From Anadara kagoshimensis (Eukaryota; Mollusca; Bivalvia; Arcoida; Arcidae): DNA of 64,000 bases. Each line of letters begins with the position of its first letter. Positions within the stretch are counted from its first letter, which is position 1. The position numbers were made by a program, and so were the translations under genes. Of the stretch, positions 53,937 through 64,000 are shown piece by piece. The DNA is taken from positions 35,591,835-35,655,834 of the forward strand of contig CM037869.1 in assembly GCA_021292105.1 (NCBI GenBank). Direction: 5' to 3'. The notes under the pieces were generated by a model that was given only the letters and a program-made list of their open reading frames with translations, did no database searches and was not told the DNA's origin.

Positions 53937-53942
53937 TTTATT
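53937..53942 (-). terminator. Polyadenylation signal of the C1q gene
   Basis: AATAAA on the minus strand, 23 nt after the TAA stop codon at 53,967-53,965; a canonical signal with an unusually short 3' UTR. Confidence 0.6.
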
Positions 53943-53964
53943 TCATTGCAATTTTACAGAACAA

Positions 53965-55063
53965 TTACAAGGTTATCAGACTTCCACTGAAATAACTGTA
54001 GTTATAATATTTATAATGACCAGCTCCTTTCACCCAGATCTTGTCACCAAACTTCAGAGGTATCGCCACTGTTAATGACACTGTCGGGTACGAATTACCC
54101 GGTATGTTGTCGTAAAGGAATGCCAGTTGTGCGCCATTTTTCATAAGATGTCCCTGTACATAAGAATATGAATAAGCCTGTAAAGTTACGCTGAACATAT
54201 ATATGCCATCATTTGGACAGTAAAAAATCCCATCGTTGCTGTGGTAACCACCGCCAATGTTGGATATAACCTTCTTGAACACCAAGGTCGCAGACGTTGT
54301 AACCTGTTGGTTTAACATTACAGTAAAAGCTACCTTTTTTATTCGAGTGTGATTGGCTGAAACATAAAGCACGTAAACAATAAAAACTTAGCTCAAATAC
54401 AATGAAAAAATATCAGGATCACATGATTGTTTTACTGGAAATAATGATGTCGCTGAATGTGTACTGCATACTATAAAATAAAAAAAAATAGTAATTAAAA
54501 CTGGCGTTAAGATAAAATAGCATTGTCATCCATATTTATTCATATGTAGTTATAAAATTTTGCATAAATCCGCGATTTTTTTCATTAGAGTTATGTTTTA
54601 CGCTCCAGTCAAAATGCAAGACGGTGAGCTATGAAATTGCAGAGAAAGCGTATTAATCGGAGAAATCCTTCGACAAGCGAACTACCGAACTTTTTCACTT
54701 TACGATCTTTCGGAGCGCGATTCGAATCTAGGCGGTTAGTTGAATCACCATATCCGTTTGGCCGTCCATCTTAATATCGTGTCGGCTCCATATATCCCCC
54801 ATGGCTATGGATGGTTTTTTTTGTCAAACTTGGCACACATGTTAACCATCAAAAATGAGACTTTGTCTGCACATTTACGCGCATAAGTCAAGGTTCAAGT
54901 TTAAGTCTTAGAAACAACAAATCGGCATTGTCGGGGCAGGAATATACATTGTATGTACATGTAGCTTAAAAGACGGTTTGTTAAATGTAGGAATTATCAT
55001 TGTTAGTCAACAACTGTCTCATCTTTGATTGAACTACCTGATATACAAAGATACATGAATGAA

Positions 55064-55094
<31 letters not shown>

Positions 55095-55831
55095 ATATAA
55101 AAATAAATAATACATACATGTATATAAATAAATAAATAATAATAAAAATAAATAATAAAACTTTAAAGAAGTTGAAAATAAATAAATAAATAAATAATCT
55201 AAACTTTAAAATTACAAATTTACTAAATCGATACATTTTGATACTACTTACCGACATGAGTTTGAAGTTTAGTTAATTCCTGGCTCAGTAGTTCCATTCT
55301 TTTAAAGCCTGCCTTTTTCAGTCCGGATATCCTTTCGTTTGTTCGGGCAACCTTTAGTTCAATGTTCTTTTCATATAGGTTAACATAGTGCTGGATCTTG
55401 TGTTTGGTAGACGACAATTCCTTTTTATTGGACGTCTGTAACATTTTCATATCTTTCCGCAAGTTTTTAGATAAAGAAGAAAATGTATCGCTAAAATTAT
55501 CTAGCGATTTCTTTACGTCAGCTTTGGATGCGTCTCGGATCTCTTGTTTAAAATCTTTGACAAGCTCTTCCAATTTTTTCTGTAAAAATTTCGTATCGTG
55601 TAGAAGTGTATTTCTTTCCTTCAGCTCCCTTTTGACGTCATCAAGTTGATTTTCCATTTTTCGGAATTTCGACAAAAGTGTTTTCCTCTCTAATTGTTCG
55701 GCAACCATTTGGTGGACTACATCACGTATCAGACCATCGGAGCGTTTAACTCTTGTTTCTTTAGTAAAGGCACCAACATTAACGCTAAGTAACACGGCTG
55801 TTAACAATGCGCTCAAAATTACACGTTGCAT
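53965..55831 (-). CDS. Secreted coiled-coil C1q-domain protein, two exons (323 aa)
   Basis: Exon 1 is 55,831-55,252 and exon 2 is 54,356-53,965, joined in phase 1 (donor G|GTAAGT, acceptor TTTCAG|CC). Residues 1-21 (MQRVILSALLTAVLLSVNVG) form a signal peptide, followed by a KR-S dibasic site at 29-31. Residues about 35-190 are charged heptad-like sequence (KLEELVKDFKQEI, MENQLDDVKREL), a long coiled coil for trimerisation, with no collagen Gly-X-Y. From about 200 comes the C1q head: VAFTVMLN, PNDGIYMFSVTLQAY, GDKIWVKGAGHY, ending FSGSLITL. This is a bivalve-type lectin-like C1q protein, presumably binding microbial or self ligands outside the cell. The intron (895 bp) holds AAAT microsatellites. 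No promoter element stands out upstream. Confidence 0.92.
55045..55200. repeat. (AAAT)n-rich microsatellite in the C1q intron
   Basis: Several AAAT/AAAAT tracts; the counterpart in copy B is at 59,745-59,900. Confidence 0.9.
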
Positions 55832-55839
55832 TTTTTGGT

Positions 55840-56229
55840 TGAAATATATTTAAACAGAAAAGTAATACAAACAATTATGTAAGTGGAGTTGTATCATTGA
55901 AGCCAGTTATTTATATGATTTAAAGGTTTGTTAAGTAATATGAGCAGTAATATAATAGGAACTATAGTGTATTTGTAAAGCACTGATAGTTTGCTTCAGC
56001 TGGTATAGCCAACATATATTTTTTTTAGTTTTTAGGATTATCTGTATAATGTCAACATTTGCCTACTTAAAGTTTCGATTTTTTTTTCTATCTTATTTAT
56101 TTAATTTTTTATTTTTTTTTTTTTGAAAAATATGTTTCATAAAATTAAATATTGATACATATAGGTTTACACTTTACAGGAATAATAACAACAAATGTGA
56201 CAATTACGGATATACAGTATACAGTAAAG
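55840..56229. other. Upstream region of the C1q gene
   Basis: AT-rich, T-tracts near 56,080-56,125; no motif stands out. Copy B lacks this stretch. Confidence 0.4.
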
Positions 56230-56477
56230 TCCTGCCGAAAGTTTAACTCTAAGCTAACGAACAGGAGACGAAGCTCGGATGTTGAATTCCGGAGATATTG
56301 ATTGCAAGTAGCCGAAGAACTGCCAGAAGATCAGCTGCCGAGATAAAAGAACTGAAAGCCGAGATGAGCTGTCAACGCGAAACCAAGTCTTTAGGTCAAT
56401 GTTAAACTTTCAATAGTTTAACACTGACCTAACGAAAATTAAACGAAGCTCGGTTGTCGAGTGTCTGAGATCAATAG

Positions 56478-56637
56478 AATCTGTCACCTGTTTGTGACCG
56501 CTACCGTATGATCTCAATCGAGGGTGATGTGATGTAACATATATCCCAATCGAGGCTGTGCCGAGATTTGGATATGTTACATCACATCACCCGAGACTGA
56601 GATCAACCCGTATCGGTCTCAAACAGGTGGCTGATTC
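56478..56637. repeat. Imperfect hairpin, arms about 75 bp
   Basis: Left arm contains CACCTGTTTG, GATCTCAATC and GGGTGATGTGATGTAACATA; the right arm is its inverse. It begins a segment of about 560 bp (56,483-57,045) present in copy A and missing from copy B at 60,713, so it is an insertion or a deletion after the duplication. Confidence 0.8.
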
Positions 56638-57289
56638 TTTTTCTCGTACCATTAAAGTGTTTATAACTGTGTACGTCCAAAACAAAACACGTACTCTCAT
56701 GGGCCCCCTTGCATTCCTTTTGGGCGCCTAATGCATTGTACAAATCCACCCTTTGAAAATAATCCCTTCGAAAACTCTTCAAAATTTTGAAATATCAACG
56801 ATTTGTATTGAATGTAAATATATAACAACTCTGACAATGAAATATTTTGAATAAAAAGTAAAATAAAACACATATATGAAAGATAAATAAAAAACGCTTT
56901 GTTTTAATGACGTCACACACAATGATAGGATACGTCATTCTGATTGTTCAATTGTCGCGTGAGGCAGTTCCAGACAAACTGCACAACACAGAAAAATCTA
57001 GCACTGGTGTTCGCGTAAGATTTTTCTGTCCGAGGTACGAGAAATGGAAAGCTAGCTAGTGAAATGCTTCCGAATGATATATAGATACCTAATGTCTACA
57101 TATAGCTAACTTAGGGTCGGTCGAGATGAGCTGTCAACGCGACACCAAGACGTTAGCTAAGTGTTTCGACAGGTCTGTACTGTACATGTACATGCTTTGC
57201 GTACTAGTGTGTATTTAATATCAAAATCGTTATTTAAAGAGAGAAAAAGAATGGAGAAAAGTGAAGCAATGGAGTTTAAGGCCCAAGTC

Positions 57290-57602
57290 AAGATTCTTTA
57301 ACTAACAACAAGACATCCAGTTTTGAATAAACCAGGCGAAGGTACGGAAATTTTGCATGGGCGTTACGCTGATGGCATTATACAGCAGTGTTTTTTATTG
57401 TGACACGCCTACCGTGACACGGGACATCGTTTATGTTAAGTTCCTATCCGAAAGAACCGTGACTTTCATTTTATAATGCCATGTGCTTGGCGAAAGAACA
57501 GTCACTACCCACTTTCAAGTCTTGGGTAATACCCGGCCGGTTATCGAACCCACGACCTCCCACTTACGGAGCAAGCACACTACCAACTAGACTACCGCAG
57601 TA
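57290..57602 (-). mobile_element. V-type SINE, duplicated (copy A)
   Basis: Minus-strand SINE with GGTTATCGAACCC-type B box on the plus strand and a shortened tail (no GACGTCGCCAGC block). Its counterpart is at 60,950-61,262. Confidence 0.85.
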
Positions 57603-57660
57603 GTCAATAGCTAGTAGAAGAAATACTAGTCGATAATAGCTGCCGAGATATTAGGTAACG

Positions 57661-57674
57661 GGGGGGGGGGGGGG
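57661..57674. repeat. Poly-G run
   Basis: 14 consecutive G; the copy B counterpart (61,324-61,332) has nine. G-quadruplex-prone and length-variable. Confidence 0.9.
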
Positions 57675-58217
57675 CTGAGGCTATGTTCGGAAATCTGCCA
57701 GGGTACATGAACGCACGCGATGTTTAGCGGTAACAGGGAAGTAACTCGTACATCGCTGACGTCTAGTTACAGTAAAAAAAACATGGCGACAACGTACGCA
57801 AGTCACATAAAATACGCTTAGGGTACATAAATCTTTGACGGGGTACATGGGGCCGTGTAACCTGCCAAAGCCCTGTATAACTTATAATGTACCCGGGCAG
57901 GTTAACCAATCGCTATGCGAGAGATTTCTTTGAGGACTGGGAACACTATATATAAACACCGTTTCTAGACAGTTCAATGATTAAATAATAGAAGCCCACA
58001 TGTTTCTGACATACTCTCTACAAATATGTCACCGTTATAGTGACAGTTATATCGCAGATGAACATGACAGACTTGCACCGAGCCAGCCACTGGTGAACCA
58101 TAAGAAAATCACAAATGTTAAGAGACCCCTGGGGGTTTGAAGGCTCTCGAATTTACCACTTGACCACAATAATCCCTTGTTTTTAAAAAGGGCCACGAGA
58201 CGATTTTCATTCATACA

Positions 58218-58454
58218 CAGTCCAACCTGCCCTAAAGACCATCTCTATATAAGGGTCGCCTGCTTAAAAAAGCCAGTAGAATTGTATACTAATTGTTCTT
58301 TAATCATATTAATTGAGCCTGTATATAAAGGCCACCTGCCTATAACGGCCACTTTTACTGGTTCCATTGGGTGGTCTTTATAGACAGGTTTGACTGTATA
58401 AGGATCCACTTTTACCGGATCCCTTGGGTGGCCTTTATAGACAGTTTTGACTGA
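58218..58454. mobile_element. MITE, CAGTC(A/C)AACCTG family, plus partial repeat
   Basis: Complete copy at 58,218-58,396; 58,399-58,454 repeats the right end (TTGGGTGGCCTTTATAGACA), so copy A has one and a quarter units. The copy B counterpart is single. Confidence 0.85.
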
Positions 58455-58612
58455 ACTGTGATATCATTTTCATTTTTCTGAAGATACTTTTTTTGAAGTG
58501 GTAAATTCGTTGTTTGTAGATATCATTTAGGAGAAGTTTGTAATATACTCCTTTGTGGAAGTTAACGTATTAAACCTAGTTTGCCAGCTTCAAAGATTTT
58601 ACGTTGCTTTAG

Positions 58613-58951
58613 AGTTGAGTTGAGTAATAGTGTTAAACGTCCCAGTCAAGAATATTTCACTTATATCGAGACGTCGCCAGCTATATGTGAAGGTGAAGAA
58701 ATTTTGCCTGTGCGTTGCGTTGATGGCATTATACAGCAGGGTTCTTTAGCGTGCCAAGCCTACCGTGACAAGGGGCCTCGTTTATTTTAAGTTCCCATCC
58801 GAAAGAACCGTGACTTTCATTTCGTAATGCCGAGTGCTTGGCGAAAGAACAATCACTACCCACTTTCATGTCTTGGGGTCAGACCCGGTAGTGGTTCGAA
58901 CCCACGGCCTACCACTCACGGAGCAAGCACTCTACTAACTGAGCTACCGCA
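58613..58951 (-). mobile_element. V-type SINE inserted in a Penelope tail
   Basis: Flanked by TTGCTTTAG (58,604-58,612) and TTGCTTTGG (58,952-58,960), a 9-bp duplication with one change. The outer sequences (CCTAGTTTGCCAGCTTCAAA and GGGATTGTGGTTTGTACATG) are a PLE tail. The counterpart is at 62,231-62,557. Confidence 0.9.
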
Positions 58952-59754
58952 TTGCTTTGGGATTGTGGTTTGTACATGGATTGTCACGTTTGTTTTGGAC
59001 ATGCATTTCTTTTAAATTGGAAAAAATTGAAATTTTAAAATATAGCCAAACTGAATAATGACATGCTTGCAATAGCTTAGGGTCCTCAATGCAAAGATGT
59101 ATCTTGACAAAATCTCACATTTTTTACGGAAGGACCTTACAACTTAATTTAATTTCACAGTATATCACTGTTGTTTGGGAATTTTAGTGGTCAAATTGGA
59201 AAATTTTAGACATTTTTCTCCAGGGAAACTACCTTTAGTCGGTAGTAATTTTAGGCAAACAAAATCACCGACAATTCATTTTCCTTACCTCTGTTTTGTG
59301 GAAGTAAGCTTGCTTAACTCAGTGTTCTATTTTTAAAGATTTTATAACGTAATAATCGGAGAAATCCTTCGACAAGCGAACTACCGAACTTTTTCACTTT
59401 AGGATCTTTCGGAGCGCGATTCGAATCTAGGCGGTTAGTTGAATCACCATATCCGTTTGGCCGTCCATCCTAATATCGTGTCAGCTCCATATATCCCCCA
59501 TGGCTATGGATAGGTTTTGGTCAAACTTGCCACACATGTTAACCATCAAAATGAGACTTTGTCTGCACATTTACGTGCATAAGTCAAGGTTCAAGTTTTA
59601 GTCTTAGAAATAACAAATCGGCATTGTTGGGGCAGGAATATACATGTATGTACATGTAGCTTAAAAGACGAGTTATTTAACGTATCATTATCAGTCAACA
59701 CTTGCCTCATCTTTGATTGAACTACCTGATATACAACGATACATGAATAAATAA

Positions 59755-59802
<48 letters not shown>

Positions 59803-59951
59803 ACATGTATAATTAAATAAATAAATAAACATTTAAAGAAGATAAAAATAAATAAATAAAAATTTAAAGTTAAAAATAGATAAATAAATAAATAATCTAA
59901 ACTTTAAAATTACAAATTTACTAAATCGATACATTTTGATACTACTTACCG

Positions 59952-60478
59952 ACATGAGTTTGGAGTTTAGTTAATTCCTGGCTCAGTAGTTCCATTCATT
60001 TAAAACCTGCCTTTTTCAGTCCAGATATCCTTTCGTTTGTTCGGGCAACCTTTAGTTCAGTGTTCTTTTCATATAGGTTAACATAGTTCTGGATCTTGTG
60101 TTTGGTAAACGACAATTCCTTTTTATTGGAATTCTGTAACATTTTCATATCTTTCCGCAAGTTTTTAGATAAAGAAGAAAATGTATCGCTAAAATTATCT
60201 AGCGATTTCTTTACGTCAGCTTTGGATGCGTCTCGGATCTCTTGTTTAAAATCTTTGACAAGCTCTTCCAATTTCTTCTGTAAATATTTCGTATCGTGTA
60301 GAATTGTATTTCTTTCTTTCAGTTCCCTCTTGACGTCATCAAGTAGATTTTCCGATTTTCGGAATTTCGACGAAAGTGTTTTCCTTTCCAATTGTTCGGC
60401 AACCATTTGGTGGATTACATCACGTATCAGACCATCAGAGCGTTTGACTCTTGTTTCTTCAGTAAAGGCACTAACATT
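59952..60478 (-). pseudogene. Duplicated C1q exon 1, broken
   Basis: Homologous to exon 1 of the C1q gene from residue 18 on (NVSAFTEETRVKRSDG). The initiator ATG and signal peptide are gone: the match ends at 60,478. Near the 3' end an AGA codon has become TGA (59,996-59,998) after LKKAGFK. The donor G|GTAAGT is kept, but no C1q exon was duplicated with it. The coiled-coil part is otherwise about intact, so decay is recent. Confidence 0.88.
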
Positions 60479-60949
60479 GCGGTTTAGAAGCTCGGATGTT
60501 GATAGCTAGTAGAAGAAAAAACTGCCAAGAGATACTTGTAGATACCAGCTAATGACATATAGGGGCCGAGGTGAGCTGCCAACACGACACCAAGTTGTTA
60601 TCTAAGTGTTAAACTTTCGTAAGGTCGGTACTCTAAAGAACAGACCTGTCGAAAGTTTAACACTGAACTAAAGAAAATTAAACGAAGCTCGGCTGTCGAG
60701 TGTCTGAGATATGGTAAGCAAGTGAATGAAATGCTTCCGAATGATATATAGATAGCTACTGTCTAGATATAGCTAACTTAGGGTCGGTCGAGATGAGCCG
60801 TTAGCCGTTAGTCATTAGCTAAGTGTTAAACTTTTGACAGGTCTGTACTGTACATGTGCATTTACATGCTTTGAGTAGTACATGTGTTTAATATCAAAAT
60901 CGTAATATGACGAGTGGAAGAGAATGGAGAAAAGTGAAGTAATGAAGTT

Positions 60950-61262
60950 TTACGACCCAGTCAAGATTTTATTTCACTAATAACGAGACAGTCAGTTCTG
61001 GATGAACCAGGCGAAGGTACGGAAATTTTGCCTGAGCGTTATGCTGATGGCATTATCCAGCAGTGTTTTTAATCGTGACACGCCTACCGTGACACGGGAC
61101 ATCGTTTATGTTAAGTTCCTATCCGAAAGAACCGTGACTTTCATTTTATAATGCCGAGTGCTTGGCGAAAAAAACAGTCACTACCCACTTTCAAGTCTTG
61201 GGAAATACCCGGCCGGTTATCGAACCCACGACCTCCCACTTACGGAGCAAGCTACCCCAGTA
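60950..61262 (-). mobile_element. V-type SINE, duplicated (copy B)
   Basis: Counterpart of 57,290-57,602; the head end is shortened (GGAGCAAGCTACCCCAG on the plus strand). Confidence 0.85.
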
Positions 61263-61524
61263 GTCAATAGCTAGTAGAAGAAGAAATACTAGTCGATAAT
61301 AGCTGCCGTGATATAAGGTAACGGGGGGGGGGCTGAGGCTTTGTTCGGAAATCTGCCAGGGTACATGAATGCACGCGATGTTTAGCGGTAAAAGGGAAGT
61401 AACTCGTACATCGCTGACGTCTAGTTACAGTAAAAAAAATGGCGACTACGTACGCAAGTCACACAAAATACGAAATAGAAGTTAAAGAGATCCAACTGGT
61501 TTCGCTTTGAAGGGTGACAACAAC

Positions 61525-61664
61525 GTTATACAGGGCTTTGGCAGGTTACACGGCCCCATGTACATCGTCAAAGATTCATGTACCCTGAGCCGCACATGAA
61601 TACAGGTACATGAATCTTTGACGGGGTATATGGGGCCGTGTAACCTGCCAAAGCCCTGTATAAC
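61525..61664. repeat. Long hairpin present only in copy B
   Basis: Left arm 61,525-61,584 and right arm 61,605-61,664 are 60 nt each, pairing at 57 positions, with a 20-nt loop. Copy A (57,822-57,881) has only the right arm. Confidence 0.9.
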
Positions 61665-61995
61665 TTACAATGTACCCGGGCAAGTTAACTAATCGCTATG
61701 CGAGAAATTTCTTTGAAGACTGTTTCTAGAAAGTTAAATGGTTAAATAATAGAAGCCCACATGTTTCTGACATACTCTCTACAAATGTGCAAATATGTCA
61801 CCGTTATAGTACCAGTTATATCGCAGATGAACATGGCAAACTCAATTAAACTTGCACCGAGCCAGCCACTGGTGAACTATAAGGAAATCACAAATGTTGA
61901 AAGACGCCTTGGGTTTTAGGGCTCTCGAATTGACCGCTTGACCACAATGATCCCTTCTTTTTAAAGAGATCCACGAGATGATTTTAATTCATACA

Positions 61996-62174
61996 CAGTC
62001 CAACTTGCCCTAAAGGCCACCTCTCTATATGGGTCACCTGCTTATAAAGGCCAGTAGAATTGTATCCTAATTGTTCTTTATTCATAATAATTGAACCTAT
62101 ATGTAAAGGCCACCTGCCTATAACGGCCACTTTTACTGGTTCCCTTGAATGGCTTTTATAGACAGGTTTGACTG
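61996..62174. mobile_element. MITE, CAGTC(A/C)AACCTG family (copy B)
   Basis: CAGTCCAACTTGCCC at the left, CAGGTTTGACTG at the right, internal AAAGGCCACC; counterpart of 58,218-58,396. Confidence 0.85.
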
Positions 62175-62230
62175 TTCTGTGAAATCACTGATACATTTTT
62201 GGAGTTTGTAGAAGTTTGTAATATACTTCC

Positions 62231-62557
62231 TTGGTTAAACGTCCCGGTCAAGAATATATCACTTATATCGAGAACGTCGCAAGCTATAGGCGAAGGTGCA
62301 GAAATTTTGTCTGTGCGTTCCGCCAATGGCATTACACAGCATGGTTCTTTAACGTACCAAGCCTACTGTGACATGGGACCTCGTTTATTTTAAGTTCCTA
62401 TCCGAAAGAACCGTGACTTTCACATCGTAATGTCGAGTGCTTGGCGACAGAACAGTCACTACGCACTTTCAAGTCTTTGGTCAGATCCGGTGGGGGTTCA
62501 AACGGACGACCTACTACTTACGGAGCGAGCACTCTACCAACTGAGCTACCGTAGTTT
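62231..62557 (-). mobile_element. V-type SINE, duplicated (copy B)
   Basis: Same insertion point in the PLE tail as 58,613-58,951, so it predates the duplication. The left flank is partly lost. Confidence 0.88.
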
Positions 62558-63039
62558 TTTGGTATTGTGCTTTGAACATGGATTGCCATGTTTGTTTTGG
62601 ACATATATTCTTGTCGTTGATGTGTAAATTCGTTGGTCGAGATAGCAAGGAACGCATAGAAAATGTGGTAACCATGATAATTATCAGGGATTTTGTTACA
62701 CATATTAAAAACTACCTTCTGTTTTTTAAATTGGGAAAATTTGAAATTTTAAAATATAGCCAAACTGCATTATGACATACTTGCAATAGCTTAGGGTCCT
62801 CAATGCAAAGATGTTGTATCGTGACAAAATCTCACATTTTTTAGGTAAGGACCTTACAACTAAAGTTAATTGGCCAGTATATGGGAATTTTAGTGGTCAA
62901 ATTGAGAAATTTTAGTCATTTTTCCCCAGGGGAACTACCTTTAGTCGGTAGTAATTTTATGCAAACAAAATCACCTACAGTTTATTATTTTTCTTTCCCC
63001 TGTTTTCTGAAAATAAGCTTGCTTAACTCAATTTTCTAT

Positions 63040-63560
63040 TTTCAAAGTTTTTATTAACTTTACTTTGTGATTGTGATTGGTAAAGAATTGACGTGATTGT
63101 TTTTGATTCACAGTACATATTCAAAACAGAATTATTTCCCTTTCCTATCCGGAGCACCCTGTGTCATTTATTTTGAGGAAGTAAGCGTGCTTAACCCAAT
63201 TTTCAAAGTTGATTTTAAACTTTGCTTCGTGATTGTGATTGGTAAAGAATTTACGTGTATGTTTTTGATTCACAGTACATGTACAAAACAGAATCATTTC
63301 CCTTTCTTTTCCGGAGCACCGGTGTCATTTATTTTGTGGTAGTAAGCGTAAGTTTTTATAAACTTTGCTTTGGGATTAATAGGTTAATTGGTTGACGTGA
63401 TTGTTTATTGATTCACAGTACATATACAAAACAGAATTATTTCCCTTTCCTATCCGGAGCACCCGGTGTCATTTTTTTGTGGGAGTAAGCTTGCTTAACC
63501 CAATTTTCAATTTTTAAAGTTTTTACATTGCTTTGCGATTGTTTGAGGTGTTTGTTTTTT
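63040..63560 (+). repeat. Penelope-tail-derived minisatellite, 142-163-bp units
   Basis: TGATTCACAGTACAT recurs at about 63,105, 63,268 and 63,410, with a variant near 63,558. Each unit also carries CCTTTCCTATCCGGAGCACC and GTAAGC(G/T)TGCTTAACCCAA, matching the PLE tail order (CCGGAGCACCCGG, GGAAGT, AAAGTTTTTACTTTGCTT). Confidence 0.75.
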
Positions 63561-63658
63561 ATTCACAGTACTGTCATGTGCACACATGACAATTAATTGT
63601 CATGAGCTACTTTTGAATTATATTATTTCAAAAAAATTCAAAAGTACCACATGGCAGT

Positions 63659-63953
63659 TAAAAGTTAAAAGTCCCGAGCCATTAGGCCCATCAGGCCGGA
63701 ACTTATCCCGGTTTCGGTGGCGTTAAGCGACTGAGAGTACAAGACTCTCCCCCGAATGGGACGCCGGTCCATCGAAGGGTTAACCCCCAGCATTTTGCTG
63801 CTACTCATTTATTTTTCAGCTGAGTAAACTGAAACAACGTGAAATTAAGTGTCTTGCTCAAGGACACAACACATCGCCCGGTCCAAGGATCGATCCCACA
63901 ACCTTCGAATCATGAGTCCAACGCCTTAACCACTAGGCCACTCGCTTCCACAC
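63659..63953 (-). mobile_element. tRNA-derived SINE, second type
   Basis: Near-identical to 17,632-17,928. Flanked by a perfect 13-bp duplication ACCACATGGCAGT (63,646-63,658; 63,954-63,966). The tail is AACTTTTAACTTTTAACT on the minus strand. Confidence 0.93.
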
Positions 63954-64000
63954 ACCACATGGCAGTACATATAGAAAACAGAACATTTCATTATGAACAT

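Larger units (their letters stand above)
54653..59352. repeat. Tandem segmental duplication, copy A (4.7 kb)
   Basis: Starts at TAATCGGAGAAATCCTTCG within the C1q intron and ends where the same sequence starts again at 59,353. Contains C1q exon 1, a 160-bp hairpin, two V-SINEs, a G-run and a MITE. Copy B follows directly in the same orientation. Confidence 0.9.
59353..63057. repeat. Tandem segmental duplication, copy B (3.7 kb)
   Basis: Colinear with copy A but lacking the equivalents of about 55,777-56,268 and 56,483-57,045, and carrying an extra inverted arm near 61,525. Ends around CTTGCTTAACTCAATTTTC. Confidence 0.88.

Noticed and set aside
55003-55257. Hydrophobic open frame rich in Phe, Ile, Leu and Tyr on the minus strand
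   Set aside because: It is the translation of AAAT microsatellites in the C1q intron; a similar artefact occurs at 59,591-59,806.
55398-55649. Plus-strand open frame across C1q exon 1 (and the similar one at 60,096-60,509)
   Set aside because: Serine/leucine-rich shadow of the coiled-coil exon on the other strand.

Overview
This is a eukaryotic, AT-rich, gene-poor genomic window, most likely from a bivalve mollusc. The evidence is: (i) a secreted coiled-coil plus C1q-domain gene without collagen repeats, a class greatly expanded in bivalves; (ii) many tRNA-derived SINEs whose central part resembles the V-domain of the molluscan V-SINE superfamily; (iii) abundant Penelope-like retroelement (PLE) debris; (iv) hammerhead-ribozyme repeats of the retrozyme type. 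The species cannot be named from the sequence alone.

Layout. 1-10 kb: no convincing host gene; V-SINEs, two TIR-type MITE families and a repeat built around AAGATGGC-like motifs in two places. 10.4-36 kb: an interleaved nest of PLE fragments (both strands, often head to tail) and a repeat family that carries type I hammerhead ribozyme motifs in same-strand pairs. One ribozyme copy (13,792-13,836, minus strand) keeps the whole catalytic core. Inside this nest lie a dead tyrosine-recombinase (Crypton-like) gene at 24.3-27.4 kb, split by a TTAA-flanked element and bracketed by two 20-bp palindromic sites, and a 5'-truncated LINE (32.8-35.1 kb) with one frameshift and one stop. 36-40 kb: a small type II membrane-protein ORF and a decayed cluster of sushi/CCP exons on the plus strand. 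42.6-46.7 kb: the best host-like gene by exon structure, a four-exon minus-strand gene encoding a DUF7869-type protein of about 605 aa. 47-49 kb: the longest PLE reverse-transcriptase ORF and a second copy in tandem. 50-53 kb: SINEs and PLE tails, one expanded into a 126-bp minisatellite. 54-63 kb: the two-exon C1q gene and a tandem segmental duplication of about 4.7 kb whose second copy carries only a broken first exon. 63-64 kb: a PLE-tail minisatellite and a second SINE type.

How the parts relate. PLEs could supply the reverse transcriptase that mobilises the ribozyme repeats (inference). The host-type genes are the C1q gene (innate recognition), the DUF7869 gene (function unknown, possibly transposase-derived) and the sushi-exon remnants. 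Most of the remainder is explained by SINE, MITE, LINE, PLE and retrozyme insertions, several of which can be dated against each other because paired empty and filled sites exist within the window.
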